From: Mycobacterium sp.
Lineage (GTDB): Bacteria; Actinomycetota; Actinomycetes; Mycobacteriales; Mycobacteriaceae
Direction: 5' to 3'
DNA length: 64,000 nt
Assembly: GCF_002863225.1 (NCBI RefSeq)
Contig: NZ_PKEK01000051.1
Span: forward strand, 1 to 64,000
Position 1 is the stretch's first letter. The number at the start of each line of letters is the position of its first letter. The position numbers were made by a program, and so were the translations under genes. Below are positions 35,410 through 43,637 of this stretch, in pieces. The notes beneath the pieces are model-generated. The model did not search any database. It worked only from the letters and a program-made list of their open reading frames with translations, and was not told the origin of the DNA.

Positions 35410-35981
35410 CGATCGACCAAGTCGTCGAGTTTCAGCGATGCAAGCGGTACGACGCCGGAAAGTGTTATGTCGACCGCGATCTGGGAATCCAGTGGCGCGA
35501 AGTCCATCTTGGCCATGCTGGACTCGGTGAGTGCGTTACTGACCAACAACGTCGCGCTACGCGGGGCCTTCGGCAGCTCGTACGCCAAAGGCCCGCTTTC
35601 CGGCATCCCGGGCTGGGCCATGTGGTGAAAGTCGGAGAGGTTGGTGTCGAACAGATTTCCGTCGGCTCGCAGATCGAAGCGTGGCGAATGCGGCTTCAGC
35701 AGAGGCTGGTAGGTGAGCACCATGACGAGCCAGACGCCTTTCGAGGGAAAATGATTCAGCCCGTTGTGGCTGTTGGCGGTCACCTCGCGCGCCAGGTAAG
35801 TGCGATGAACCGTCACGGCGATGTCGCGACCGACGATTCGCTGCCCGACCGGGCCGTGTACCTCTATCGGCGCCCATGACTGCAGCTTTGTCGGTAGCAA
35901 TGACCACATCGCGCCCGCGCTGACCAGCAGCATGGCAGCCAGAATTCCGCGCGCGGCGGGCAGCAGCTTTTGCGCTGTCAT
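35406..35981 (-). CDS. Membrane-anchored protein of unknown function
   Basis: A 191-residue protein with one N-terminal helix (about residues 10-30) and a beta-rich extracytoplasmic part. Segments such as VGRDIAVTVHRTYLARE and GVWLVMVLTYQPLL recall the DUF4352-like folds in which a conserved strand pair precedes an NT/NxG turn, but I cannot assign it firmly. The ATG at 35981 overlaps the stop of the upstream gene (ATGA); the longer open frame upstream lies inside that gene and is not credible. Confidence 0.75.
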   Translation of the reverse strand: MTAQKLLPAARGILAAMLLVSAGAMWSLLPTKLQSWAPIEVHGPVGQRIVGRDIAVTVHRTYLAREVTANSHNGLNHFPSKGVWLVMVLTYQPLLKPHSPRFDLRADGNLFDTNLSDFHHMAQPGMPESGPLAYELPKAPRSATLLVSNALTESSMAKMDFAPLDSQIAVDITLSGVVPLASLKLDDLVDR

Positions 35982-36679
35982 GCCGACTCCAGATTGGCGA
36001 TCCGCAACTCGGCGAATCTGTCCGCGTCGCCGGCCCATCGGTGGGCGAGAACGAACGTCGAGATGAATGAGCTCATCTTGTGAATGCGGACAGTGATTGC
36101 GGGGTGGTGCGACAAATCGGCCGCAGGCACGGCCCACAACACCGAATAGGCGTAGGTGAACCCAGCATCGATGGAGGGCACGGCGATGGTTTCGGCACCG
36201 CGAAATGCCGCCGCGTACCGATTGGCGATACCGGTGAGTCCGAACAATTCGGTGTCGGCGCGTGGGTGCGCTGTGCAGTCGTCGGGTTTTCCCATCAACG
36301 CGCCATCGAGCGGGAAAGGAACGGACTCATGGGCGGTGTTCTGGACCGTCACCTTCAAGACCAGCAGTCGGCACTGCGGCGCCATGCGTGGCAGTCCGAC
36401 GAAGTGGTCGACCAGCGAGACCGAGCGTGGGGTGACTGTCAGCGCTCCTGCGTTGTACGACTGGCCGAATGAGATGGTCGTGACGTGGTGAGCCGTTTTC
36501 AAGCCACCGAACGCCGCAGTGACGACGAGGATCACGGCAAGGGCGGTCCAGCGCAGCTGTTTGAGCGAAAGTCGCTGCCAGACCGTGGATTGTTCGCCTT
36601 CGGCGACGGCCTGGCCCTCGGCGACGGCCTCACCTTCGCCGTCGACGGCAGTCGGCGGTTCGCCTTCGATATCCGGCAA
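35978..36679 (-). CDS. Membrane-anchored protein with an acidic repeat N-terminus
   Basis: A 233-residue protein, first of the three-gene operon. The cytoplasmic N-terminus is acidic and carries a short repeat (EGEAVAEGQAVAEGEQ). A membrane helix follows (about residues 43-60), then a beta-rich outer domain: YNAGALTVTPRSVSLVDHFVG and CRLLVLKVTVQNTAHESVPF, similar to DUF4352-type immunoglobulin-like folds. The TTG start at 36679 is preceded by AGGGGAAG at good spacing; an ATG at 36751 would add 24 residues. The product resembles the next gene product in plan, so the two may be paralogues. Confidence 0.7.
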   Translation of the reverse strand: MPDIEGEPPTAVDGEGEAVAEGQAVAEGEQSTVWQRLSLKQLRWTALAVILVVTAAFGGLKTAHHVTTISFGQSYNAGALTVTPRSVSLVDHFVGLPRMAPQCRLLVLKVTVQNTAHESVPFPLDGALMGKPDDCTAHPRADTELFGLTGIANRYAAAFRGAETIAVPSIDAGFTYAYSVLWAVPAADLSHHPAITVRIHKMSSFISTFVLAHRWAGDADRFAELRIANLESA

Positions 36680-36754
36680 GACGCGTCTTCCCCTTGGCCG
36701 CTGATGGATTGAGCTGATCGTACCTGCGTGCGGCGGACTGGTGAGACGCATTTT

Positions 36755-38350
36755 TCATTCGTAGATTCCTTCCAGATACCACCTCCGCTGCCGATAGCAG
36801 AGCAACATTGCGGTGCCGGGATCGGACGGCTGCTCGCCTTCCAACAGCACCTGCACACGGGCGGTGCGGCTTGCTCCTTGACCGGCCCCGAGCCGGTCAT
36901 CCCACCACCGCTCATCGACCGGCCAGGGGCCGGCCCACCAATGCAGCTTGGTGTCGCGGCCGCGGGCGGTCAGCCGGGCCGGGTCGGCGGAGAAGAGCCC
37001 CCTGCTGGTCACCCGAACCGAATTGCCTTGGTCATCAAGCAGTTCCACGGGATCGTCGAGCAGCACCGTCGGCGACGGCTCCGGCAGCTGACCGGGCCAC
37101 GGCCGATGCGGGTCGGCGAGCGGCACCGGCTCGTCACCCAACGGTGTCAGCGTGATGCGTTCGGCCGGCCCGCGACCGCCGGACAGCATCGGCACCTGCA
37201 CTGCTTCCTGGCCGAGTAGACCCTGGACCCGGATCAGCGCTCGACGCGCCCGCATCCTGTCCTCTTCACCGAGACCACCCCACAGCGGCAACTGCAGCGC
37301 CCCCGCCGATACCACCTCCACCGCCTGCAGCCGTAACTGCACCACCGGCGCGGAAGGCCGATCCAGCACGATCCGGGTGTTCAACCAGCCGTCCAGCTGC
37401 CAGCGGACCCGGTCGGCGGTGGCATCCTCGGTCAACGGCTCGGCGCATCGCCAAACCCGGGTCAACTCTTCACCGTTGGCCGTCACGGCGTGCACGGCCA
37501 ATCGAGTGCAGCCGACACCGGCGGCCAGCAACGTCTGATGCAGTGCGCCGGCCAGCGAGCGCCCGGCGAACGCCGCGGCGTCGACCCGGTCGATCGGTGG
37601 GTCGCACTGCAACTCCGCATCGAGCTCGGCGGGCGGCTCGCGACCGGACGGCCCGCGTTCCGGCTCCCCCCGAGCGAACCGGTGCGCGATCACCGCGTCG
37701 GCGCCGAACCGGGAGGCCACGTCCGTTCGCGACAGCTCGGCGAATTGGCCGATGGTGCGAACCCCCATCCGCCACAACAGATCCGCCAGATCAGCTCGCC
37801 CAGCCCCGGACAGGCTGGGCTCGGTGGCGAGTTGCCGGATCGATATCGCCGACAGAAACCGCGCATCCTCCCCCGGCGCCACCACACGACCCGCGCGAGC
37901 GGCGAAAACCGAGGTCGGCAGCTGATCGGCGATTCCGACCTGGCACTCGGCGCCGGCTGCCGCGACGGCATCGGTCAGCCGCTCGGCGACCTGCTGCTCG
38001 GAGCCGAAGAACCGGGCCGCTCCGCGAACCGGCATGACCACCAGGCCGGGACGCAGCACCTCGGCGCGCGGTACCAGGTCGTCGACCGCCGCCACCACCC
38101 CTTCGAAGTAGCGGGCGTCACGGTCGGGGTCGGCGGCGACGACGTGCAGTTGCGGGCAGCGGGCCGACGCCTCGCGGCGCCGCAGTCCCCGGCGCACTCC
38201 CACCGAACGGGCTGCCGACGAGCAGGCGATCACGCGGTTGGCCAGCGTGACGGCGACCGGGGAGGTCGCCGACAGTTCCGCTGCGGCAGCGGCGGCGACC
38301 GCGGGCCAGTCCATGCACCAGATCGCCATCACCCGGGAGGCCACACTCAC
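36755..38350 (-). CDS. imuB: Mutasome scaffold ImuB, Y-family polymerase-like
   Basis: A 531-residue Y-family polymerase homologue matching mycobacterial ImuB (Rv3394c). It starts VSVASRVMAIWCMDWPA and contains the fingers/palm region, but the family as a whole lacks the acidic residues needed for polymerisation. The beta-clamp binding motif QLPLWG is at residues 353-358. ImuB recruits DnaE2 and ImuA' to the replication clamp after DNA damage. The GTG start overlaps the imuA' stop (GTGA). The C-terminal region (WWAGPWPVDERWW, LLCYRQRRWYLEGIYE) is the part known to contact partners. Confidence 0.95.
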   Translation of the reverse strand: MSVASRVMAIWCMDWPAVAAAAAAELSATSPVAVTLANRVIACSSAARSVGVRRGLRRREASARCPQLHVVAADPDRDARYFEGVVAAVDDLVPRAEVLRPGLVVMPVRGAARFFGSEQQVAERLTDAVAAAGAECQVGIADQLPTSVFAARAGRVVAPGEDARFLSAISIRQLATEPSLSGAGRADLADLLWRMGVRTIGQFAELSRTDVASRFGADAVIAHRFARGEPERGPSGREPPAELDAELQCDPPIDRVDAAAFAGRSLAGALHQTLLAAGVGCTRLAVHAVTANGEELTRVWRCAEPLTEDATADRVRWQLDGWLNTRIVLDRPSAPVVQLRLQAVEVVSAGALQLPLWGGLGEEDRMRARRALIRVQGLLGQEAVQVPMLSGGRGPAERITLTPLGDEPVPLADPHRPWPGQLPEPSPTVLLDDPVELLDDQGNSVRVTSRGLFSADPARLTARGRDTKLHWWAGPWPVDERWWDDRLGAGQGASRTARVQVLLEGEQPSDPGTAMLLCYRQRRWYLEGIYE

Positions 38351-39021
38351 CCCGTCCGAGCTCGCCTGGTCGCCCGACCCGCGGCGCACACCTCGAGACG
38401 CACCTTGCTGATCCGCCCGAAACCCGGTGTCGGCGATGTCGTTTCGTAACCGCTGACCCGTGCCTTCAGCCGGATCGATGCACCCTGCCAGTCGCCGTCG
38501 GTGACCAGCAATGCGCATCCTTTCTGTTGAGCCCTGGCCACCACGGCCCGGGCCCGGGTCAGCGGCACCGAGCGTCCCTTCAGTGCCAGCACGATCAGGT
38601 CCATCCCGTCCATGAGCACCGCGGCCACTTCCACCGGATCGGTTCCGGGATCCGGGATCACCGCGAGCCGGCTCAGATCGGCTCCCATTTCCACCGCAGC
38701 CAACAGGCCGACGTCCGACTGGCCGACGATGGCCGCATTCCCTCCGGCGGCCGTCACCGCGGCCACCATGCTCAGTGCGAGCGAACGGGCGCCCGACAGC
38801 ACCGCAACCGCGCCCCTTGGCAACGCATCGGGCAACACCTCCGCCAGCAACTGCGGCACCGGTAGCCTGGCTTCCGAGTCCGGAAGCAGGTCGTCCACCG
38901 GTGCGTGACCGCGCCGGGTGGAACCGACTTTCCCCGACACCGCAGCCATCTGCCGTCGCAGCTGTTTCAGCTGCTCAGCACGGTCGAGATGCGGCTGTTC
39001 GGAAGCAAGCATCGCCGTCAT
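38347..39021 (-). CDS. imuA': Mutasome protein ImuA' (RecA-like fold)
   Basis: A 224-residue protein of the ImuA' group, distantly RecA-like but without a clear Walker A motif. Segments typical of the mycobacterial protein are LPRGAVAVLSGARSLAL, VPLTRARAVVARAQQKG and ALLVTDGDWQGASIRL. It binds ImuB and is required for DnaE2-dependent mutagenesis. The ATG at 39021 has AGGAG seven bases upstream and follows a LexA site by 36 bp. It is the first gene of an operon with imuB. Confidence 0.93.
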   Translation of the reverse strand: MTAMLASEQPHLDRAEQLKQLRRQMAAVSGKVGSTRRGHAPVDDLLPDSEARLPVPQLLAEVLPDALPRGAVAVLSGARSLALSMVAAVTAAGGNAAIVGQSDVGLLAAVEMGADLSRLAVIPDPGTDPVEVAAVLMDGMDLIVLALKGRSVPLTRARAVVARAQQKGCALLVTDGDWQGASIRLKARVSGYETTSPTPGFGRISKVRLEVCAAGRATRRARTG

Positions 39022-39057
39022 CAACTACTCCTGCGGTACGGGTGTGACTGCTGTTGT

Positions 39058-39073
39058 CCGAATGTTTGTTCGA
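39058..39073. promoter_or_regulatory. LexA/SOS box of imuA'-imuB
   Basis: On the minus strand TCGAACAAACATTCGG. It differs from the dnaE2 box in this window only at the last base and has the identical spacer AAAC. This gives coordinated control of the three mutasome genes although they lie 20 kb apart. Confidence 0.88.
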
Positions 39074-39298
39074 ATACCAGTAGTCAATACCCAGCCACCG
39101 ACAAGGTCAAGCGGGGGCTGCCCGAGGGCGCAGCCCAGCAAACTATCGGCAGGACGCCCCGAGAGGCAGCGGCCGAGGCATTCCTCGAGTAGACGTCTCG
39201 GCAGCTGCACTCTCGGCGCCGAATCAGCCGACAGCGGAACCGGAATCGCGGCAGGAATCTGGCGCCGCGGGGCTCACCTGCAAATAGTGTCCACACCC

Positions 39299-40105
39299 AT
39301 GGGAATTGATCCGTCGAGCATCCTCCTCACCGACCGTGTCGCCGTTGTCACCGGTGGCGGTGCCGGCATCGGCCGCGGCATCGCCGCGGGGTTGACGGCA
39401 TTCGGCGCCAAGGTGGCGATCTGGGAACGCAACCCAGAAGCGTGCGCGTCGGCCGCCGACGAGATCGGCGCATTGGGCATCACCGTCGACGTCCGCGACA
39501 GCGCGGCCGTCGACGCCGCACTCGAGCAGACAGTCGCCGAACTCGGACCGGTCACCATCCTGGTCAACAACGCCGGCGGCGTCTTCTGGTCAGGAATACT
39601 CGACACCAGCGAAAACGGTTGGGACGCACTGTATAAATCGAATCTGCGCCACGTCTACCTGTGCACCCAGCGGGTGGCCCGCGGCCTCGTCGAGCAGAAG
39701 CTGACCGGCAGCATCATCAGCGTGACCTCCATCGAAGGGATCCGCGCCGCACCCGGTTACGCGACCTACGCGGCCGCCAAAGCCGGGGTGATCAACTACA
39801 CCAAAACCGCGGCCCTCGAACTCGCGCCGTACGGCATCCGGGTCAACGCCCTGGCCCCCGATATCACCTTGACCGAAGGCATCATGGACATCGCTCCCCC
39901 GGGTTCCGAAGAGCGATTCGGCCGCACCGTTCCGATCGGACGAGCCGGTCATGTCGACGAGATGGCGGGCGCTGCAGTATTTCTGGCGTCCGAGATGTCC
40001 AGCTACATCACCGGGCAGACGATTCACGTCGATGGCGGCACCCAGGCAGCCAGTGGGTGGTACCACCATCCCGAGACCGGCGCCTACGCGCTCGGACCGA
40101 GCTGA
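39299..40105 (+). CDS. Short-chain dehydrogenase/reductase
   Basis: A 268-residue classical SDR. The cofactor motif TGGGAGIGRG, NNAGG, the catalytic serine in SVTSIEG and the YAAAKAG active site are all present, with a typical C-terminus ITGQTIHVDGGTQAA. The substrate is not predictable. It runs toward the TetR gene on the other strand and overlaps it by 22 bp. The gap upstream to the imuA' box (39074-39298) holds its promoter; nothing specific was recognised there. Confidence 0.85.
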   Translation: MGIDPSSILLTDRVAVVTGGGAGIGRGIAAGLTAFGAKVAIWERNPEACASAADEIGALGITVDVRDSAAVDAALEQTVAELGPVTILVNNAGGVFWSGILDTSENGWDALYKSNLRHVYLCTQRVARGLVEQKLTGSIISVTSIEGIRAAPGYATYAAAKAGVINYTKTAALELAPYGIRVNALAPDITLTEGIMDIAPPGSEERFGRTVPIGRAGHVDEMAGAAVFLASEMSSYITGQTIHVDGGTQAASGWYHHPETGAYALGPS

Positions 40106-40770
40106 CGCCGCGCATCGTCGAGTACCGCCCCGATCACCTCCGGAGTCACCCCGAGACCGCGCAGGCAGAAAGACAGCACGCGCCTACGGATTTCAGCCGG
40201 ATTACGCGGGCCGCTGCCCCAATGCCGTTCGATGTTGGTCCACACGACGCCATGGATGGACAGCGCTTCACCGTCGGGGTCGATCTCGGTGAATATCTCC
40301 AGATCTGCTCCACGCGTGAGTTGTTCGACAAGCGGACGCAGAATTTCCCGGTAGGCAGGGGCAACGAGTTCGGGCGCGGCGACCATCTGATTCTGCGCCT
40401 CGAGCGACATCTGGCGGAGATCGGAGCGGATCTGAAGATTGAAGGCGAGATCCAGCCGTCCGTCGATCCAGGCCGCCACCGCGTGTATCGGATCGGAGTC
40501 CGCCATCCGTTGTTCCAGGCGCACGACCTCGCTACGCGCCATCTCCAGGAATACCGCCGCAACCAGCTGATCCTTCGAGTCGAAGTGCCGGTAGAACGCC
40601 CGGGTGCCCAGCTGCGCACTGCTGAGCACGCGGGCCACCGACAGCGCCTGAACTCCCTCCGTCCGAACGACTTCGGCGGCAGCAGCGAGGATTACCGCGT
40701 GTATGTGCGGATCGGGTTCGAGCTTTCGGCGCCCGCCGGCGCGGCCGTCGACCCCATCATGCTGAAGCAT
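40084..40770 (-). CDS. TetR family transcriptional regulator
   Basis: A 228-residue regulator. After a basic N-terminus, the helix-turn-helix (VQALSVARVLSSAQLGTRAFYRHFDSKDQL, in two parts) is followed by an all-helical ligand-binding domain. It is the last gene of the DUF1214-sulfotransferase-TetR operon, overlapping the sulfotransferase gene by 14 bp, so it probably controls its own operon through the palindrome at 43181-43211. The ATG at 40770 was chosen; a start at 40782 is possible. Ligand unknown. Confidence 0.85.
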   Translation of the reverse strand: MLQHDGVDGRAGGRRKLEPDPHIHAVILAAAAEVVRTEGVQALSVARVLSSAQLGTRAFYRHFDSKDQLVAAVFLEMARSEVVRLEQRMADSDPIHAVAAWIDGRLDLAFNLQIRSDLRQMSLEAQNQMVAAPELVAPAYREILRPLVEQLTRGADLEIFTEIDPDGEALSIHGVVWTNIERHWGSGPRNPAEIRRRVLSFCLRGLGVTPEVIGAVLDDARRQLGPSA

Positions 40771-41902
40771 CGTAGGCAGCAATGTAATCGCCGAAGGCGT
40801 CGTGCACCTGTTCCGCGGTCAACCCGTAGTCGCTCAGCTCGTAGGTGTGCGTGCCATGCTGGCCGGGCTTGTGACCATCTGCCCACGCCTGCACCCTCGC
40901 GCGCGCCGAATCGGTGAACGTGAGACCGAGCTCGTCGTAGCTATGGGCGATCGTGTTGATTGGATCGGTCTGCAGGTCGGCGAAGGACACGTCCACAAAT
41001 CGATCGTCGCCGAACTTTCGGCGGAACTCCATCGCACGGCCCATGCCCTCGGCCCACCAAGCCAGTTGCTCAGCCCCGAGCTCCTTGGGATCCCGATGAT
41101 CGCTGCTCCAACTTCGGACATAGGCGATGAGGCTGCACACGGACCCGAGCACCTTGGCCGGATCCCGATGACTCCACAGGAATTTGGCGTTCGGATAGAC
41201 ATCGACAAACGCTTCGAGCGCGAACATGTGCACCGGCGTCCGCAGGTGCCACAAGCTCGGTTTGCAGTGCCACTGCAGAAGTTTCAACACATCGCGGTGA
41301 AAGGTGTAGGTCTCGCGCATGTCGCTCTGCAGCAGCCATTCGACGTATCCCGGGACCCGTACCACTCCGTCGAAGTGGAAGGTGCGAAAGCTCATGCCCA
41401 TCAGGTCCTGGCATTCCGTCGCGGATTCGGCATCGAAACTGTTCATAGTCCGAAATTCGGGGAACATCTGGTCGATCATCGCGATGCCTTCCGCGGCTTG
41501 TGCGATGCGCGGGTCGTTGTGCTGGGTCGCGGCTTCCGGCGGTGGGGTCGGCGCCTGAGATTCCCAGGTGCGCAACGATCTCAATTGCGGGTCGGCAGAG
41601 ACCAATTGGCCCAGCGCGGTCGTGCCGGTTCTCGGTAGACCCAGGACGACGATCGGGCCGTCGACGACCTCGTCGCCGATCTCGGGATGCTGCTTGTAGG
41701 TTTCGATGATCTTCAACCGCTGGATCAGAGCGTTGCTGATGGTGGCGTGCTGCATGACCCGGCCGAGATCGTTGAGGTCGGCTTCGGTGTTCAACGCGGT
41801 GACCGTCCGCTCCAGGCCTTCGCGGTAATAGGCCGAACCGAAATCGTCGAGGCCAGTGGCGGCGCGGGCGCCGTCTTCGAGTTCGTCAGCGGAGAAAGTC
41901 AC
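40757..41902 (-). CDS. Sulfotransferase family protein
   Basis: A 381-residue PAPS-dependent sulfotransferase. The 5'-phosphosulfate loop IVVLGLPRTGTTALGQL is near residue 85 and the 3'-phosphate-binding stretch FLWSHRDPAKVLGSVCSL around 250. It belongs to the mycobacterial group related to Rv3529c, which sulfates small lipophilic or metabolic acceptors; the acceptor here is unknown. The GTG start overlaps the TGA of the DUF1214 gene (GTGA). Longer upstream frames lie inside that gene and were rejected. Confidence 0.88.
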   Translation of the reverse strand: MTFSADELEDGARAATGLDDFGSAYYREGLERTVTALNTEADLNDLGRVMQHATISNALIQRLKIIETYKQHPEIGDEVVDGPIVVLGLPRTGTTALGQLVSADPQLRSLRTWESQAPTPPPEAATQHNDPRIAQAAEGIAMIDQMFPEFRTMNSFDAESATECQDLMGMSFRTFHFDGVVRVPGYVEWLLQSDMRETYTFHRDVLKLLQWHCKPSLWHLRTPVHMFALEAFVDVYPNAKFLWSHRDPAKVLGSVCSLIAYVRSWSSDHRDPKELGAEQLAWWAEGMGRAMEFRRKFGDDRFVDVSFADLQTDPINTIAHSYDELGLTFTDSARARVQAWADGHKPGQHGTHTYELSDYGLTAEQVHDAFGDYIAAYDASA

Positions 41903-43152
41903 CGGGAGAACCTTTCGTAGACGGCGCGGCGCCGGGCTTCGATCACGTGAGAGCGTTCGTCGGGGGTGGTCATCGTGGTGTCGGCGGGCAACGACGACAG
42001 GACCTCGTCTACCTTCACCACCCGCACGTTCGGCACCGGTGCGGTTTCGGTTCTCACGCAACGCAATAGCATCGCACCGTTGCTGTGGCCGGCAGTGTCC
42101 AGCCAGTTGGCCACCCCAGGATCCGTCGCACAGATGACGGCGCGGAAGATCCCGTCGGGATCGACAACCGCCTGATGTCCATTGAGACTGGACTGATGGC
42201 GCCCGTAGTGGATCGTCTCCAACCACGGATTGCCCAGCGAGATGCTCCAGTAGACGCCATCGGGTGGCTCGACCTCGAGGATCAGCGCCTCATCCGGAGC
42301 CAGATCGAATCGTCCGATGACAGGCCGGTTTTCGGCTGCCGCACCCATGTCGCTCATGTCCATCGGCGGGATGAAGCCGTTGGCCGGCGGCATGGCGCCG
42401 AAGTCGAGGAAGAATTTCAGGTTGTCGTAGACGAAGTCGCCCAGCGCGTGAAGCTGCCGCGACACCGAGACATCCAATTCGACGGAATGACCCGCGGGGG
42501 CCGCTTTATCGCCGATTCGCTCGATGTCGAGTGACGCGGGAACCTCGGTGTCCCAGTCGTAGAAGAAGTTTCGCACCGTCAGCGTCGGATGATCGCCCGT
42601 CAGCCGCAGCCAGTTGCCGCTGTGCTCGTCGGCGGACAAGATCGCTTCGAAGTTCCCGTCGGGGTCGACCTCGAGTTCGTCGACGAGACAGTTGGCGGTC
42701 GCGGCGATTCCGTCCATGGTCTGCAGGCCGACGTATCGGGCCGTGCCCCGGCTGCCGAAGATCCGATATGTCTCGCCCGCACGAAGGCTCGCGTTCAGAT
42801 ACACGCAGTCCGGGCATTCCAGCCCCCAGGTGACGATGTCGTCCATGCTGGCCCGGTTGACCGCGAGAACCGGGTCGGGCTCCGCCCGCAGTGCCATGTC
42901 CGTGCCGACCGCCAACAGCACCATCAGATGTCGCATCCCTGACCCGTAGTCGAGGGGATTCTTGTTGACCGGCGTGGACTGTACGAGTTGTCCGGCCGCG
43001 TTCAACCGCTCCTGCAGATGCGCCCACGCGGCCGAAAGGTCGGCGGTGCTGCCATCGCCTGGCGACAGCGCCGCCTCCGCGATCGAATGCGGCAGCCACG
43101 CCATCGTTTGTTTCCAGGCAGGTGGGGCCTGATCACTGCCGTCATCGGCCAC
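41899..43152 (-). CDS. DUF1214 domain protein
   Basis: A 417-residue protein of the DUF1214 family. The C-terminal region (LEVEPPDGVYWSISLGNPW, then RAVICATDPGVANWLDTAGH) carries the DUF1214 signature, and the middle segment (YRIFGSRGTARYVGLQTMDG) is typical of such proteins. DUF1214 proteins are often found with sulfotransferases and lipid- or steroid-related genes; no biochemical activity is established. The GTG at 43152 is preceded by GGAGG with six-base spacing. First gene of a three-gene operon. Confidence 0.85.
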   Translation of the reverse strand: MADDGSDQAPPAWKQTMAWLPHSIAEAALSPGDGSTADLSAAWAHLQERLNAAGQLVQSTPVNKNPLDYGSGMRHLMVLLAVGTDMALRAEPDPVLAVNRASMDDIVTWGLECPDCVYLNASLRAGETYRIFGSRGTARYVGLQTMDGIAATANCLVDELEVDPDGNFEAILSADEHSGNWLRLTGDHPTLTVRNFFYDWDTEVPASLDIERIGDKAAPAGHSVELDVSVSRQLHALGDFVYDNLKFFLDFGAMPPANGFIPPMDMSDMGAAAENRPVIGRFDLAPDEALILEVEPPDGVYWSISLGNPWLETIHYGRHQSSLNGHQAVVDPDGIFRAVICATDPGVANWLDTAGHSNGAMLLRCVRTETAPVPNVRVVKVDEVLSSLPADTTMTTPDERSHVIEARRRAVYERFSR

Positions 43153-43180
43153 GGATGCCCTCCAGCCAGGTCGGCACAGC

Positions 43181-43211
43181 ACTCAATTGAAAATGATGTT
43201 TTCAATTGAGT
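43181..43211. promoter_or_regulatory. Perfect 13-bp inverted repeat, likely TetR operator
   Basis: The left arm ACTCAATTGAAAA (43181-43193), spacer TGATG, and right arm TTTTCAATTGAGT (43199-43211) are perfectly complementary. It lies 29 bp upstream of the DUF1214 start and is markedly AT-rich for this genome. Each arm contains CAATTG, itself a palindrome. The operon ends in a TetR gene, the natural candidate to bind it. A transcription terminator for the upstream zinc-finger gene is less likely because no U-run follows. Confidence 0.6.
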
Positions 43212-43277
43212 AGTTGGTACCACGCAGCCGGCGAGACAGTCAACAAGTCGGGGCGCACCGCCCGGATCGGGACGGCG

Positions 43278-43631
43278 TCAGTCGTTGCGCGAACTGAGCA
43301 ATTCGGCCCAGTCGCGCGGCACGCGGCCCCTGGGGCCGGGCACCGTCTGATCAGCGGGATGACATTCCGGCGGGGCAAGTTCGGGACCGTCGTAGTAATC
43401 GTCGGTCTCGTAGTTCCAGAACCAGTCCTCGCCCGGTTCGAACGAGCGGATGATCGGGTGTCCGGTCTCGCGCCAGTGCTGCGTCGCGTGTCTGGACAGC
43501 GAATCGTCGCAGCAGCCGACGTGGCCGCAGGCCGCGCATCGGCGCAGGTGCACCCACCAACCACCGTGGGCGTCACACTCGCTACAGCCGACACCACCGG
43601 GTGGCACCGACGGGTCGACAGCAGCAGCCAT
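43278..43631 (-). CDS. UBP-type zinc finger protein
   Basis: A 117-residue protein with a complete zf-UBP zinc-binding pattern: CSECDAHGGWW, RRCAACGHVGCCDDS, then RHATQHWRETGHPIIRSF, and the conserved WFWNYETDDYYDGP tail. UBP zinc fingers bind ubiquitin C-termini in eukaryotes; bacterial versions are widespread and of unknown role. It begins 6 bp after the guaA stop, so it is probably in the guaA transcript. A transfer origin was not apparent from base composition. Confidence 0.87.
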   Translation of the reverse strand: MAAAVDPSVPPGGVGCSECDAHGGWWVHLRRCAACGHVGCCDDSLSRHATQHWRETGHPIIRSFEPGEDWFWNYETDDYYDGPELAPPECHPADQTVPGPRGRVPRDWAELLSSRND

Positions 43632-43637
43632 GGCGGT

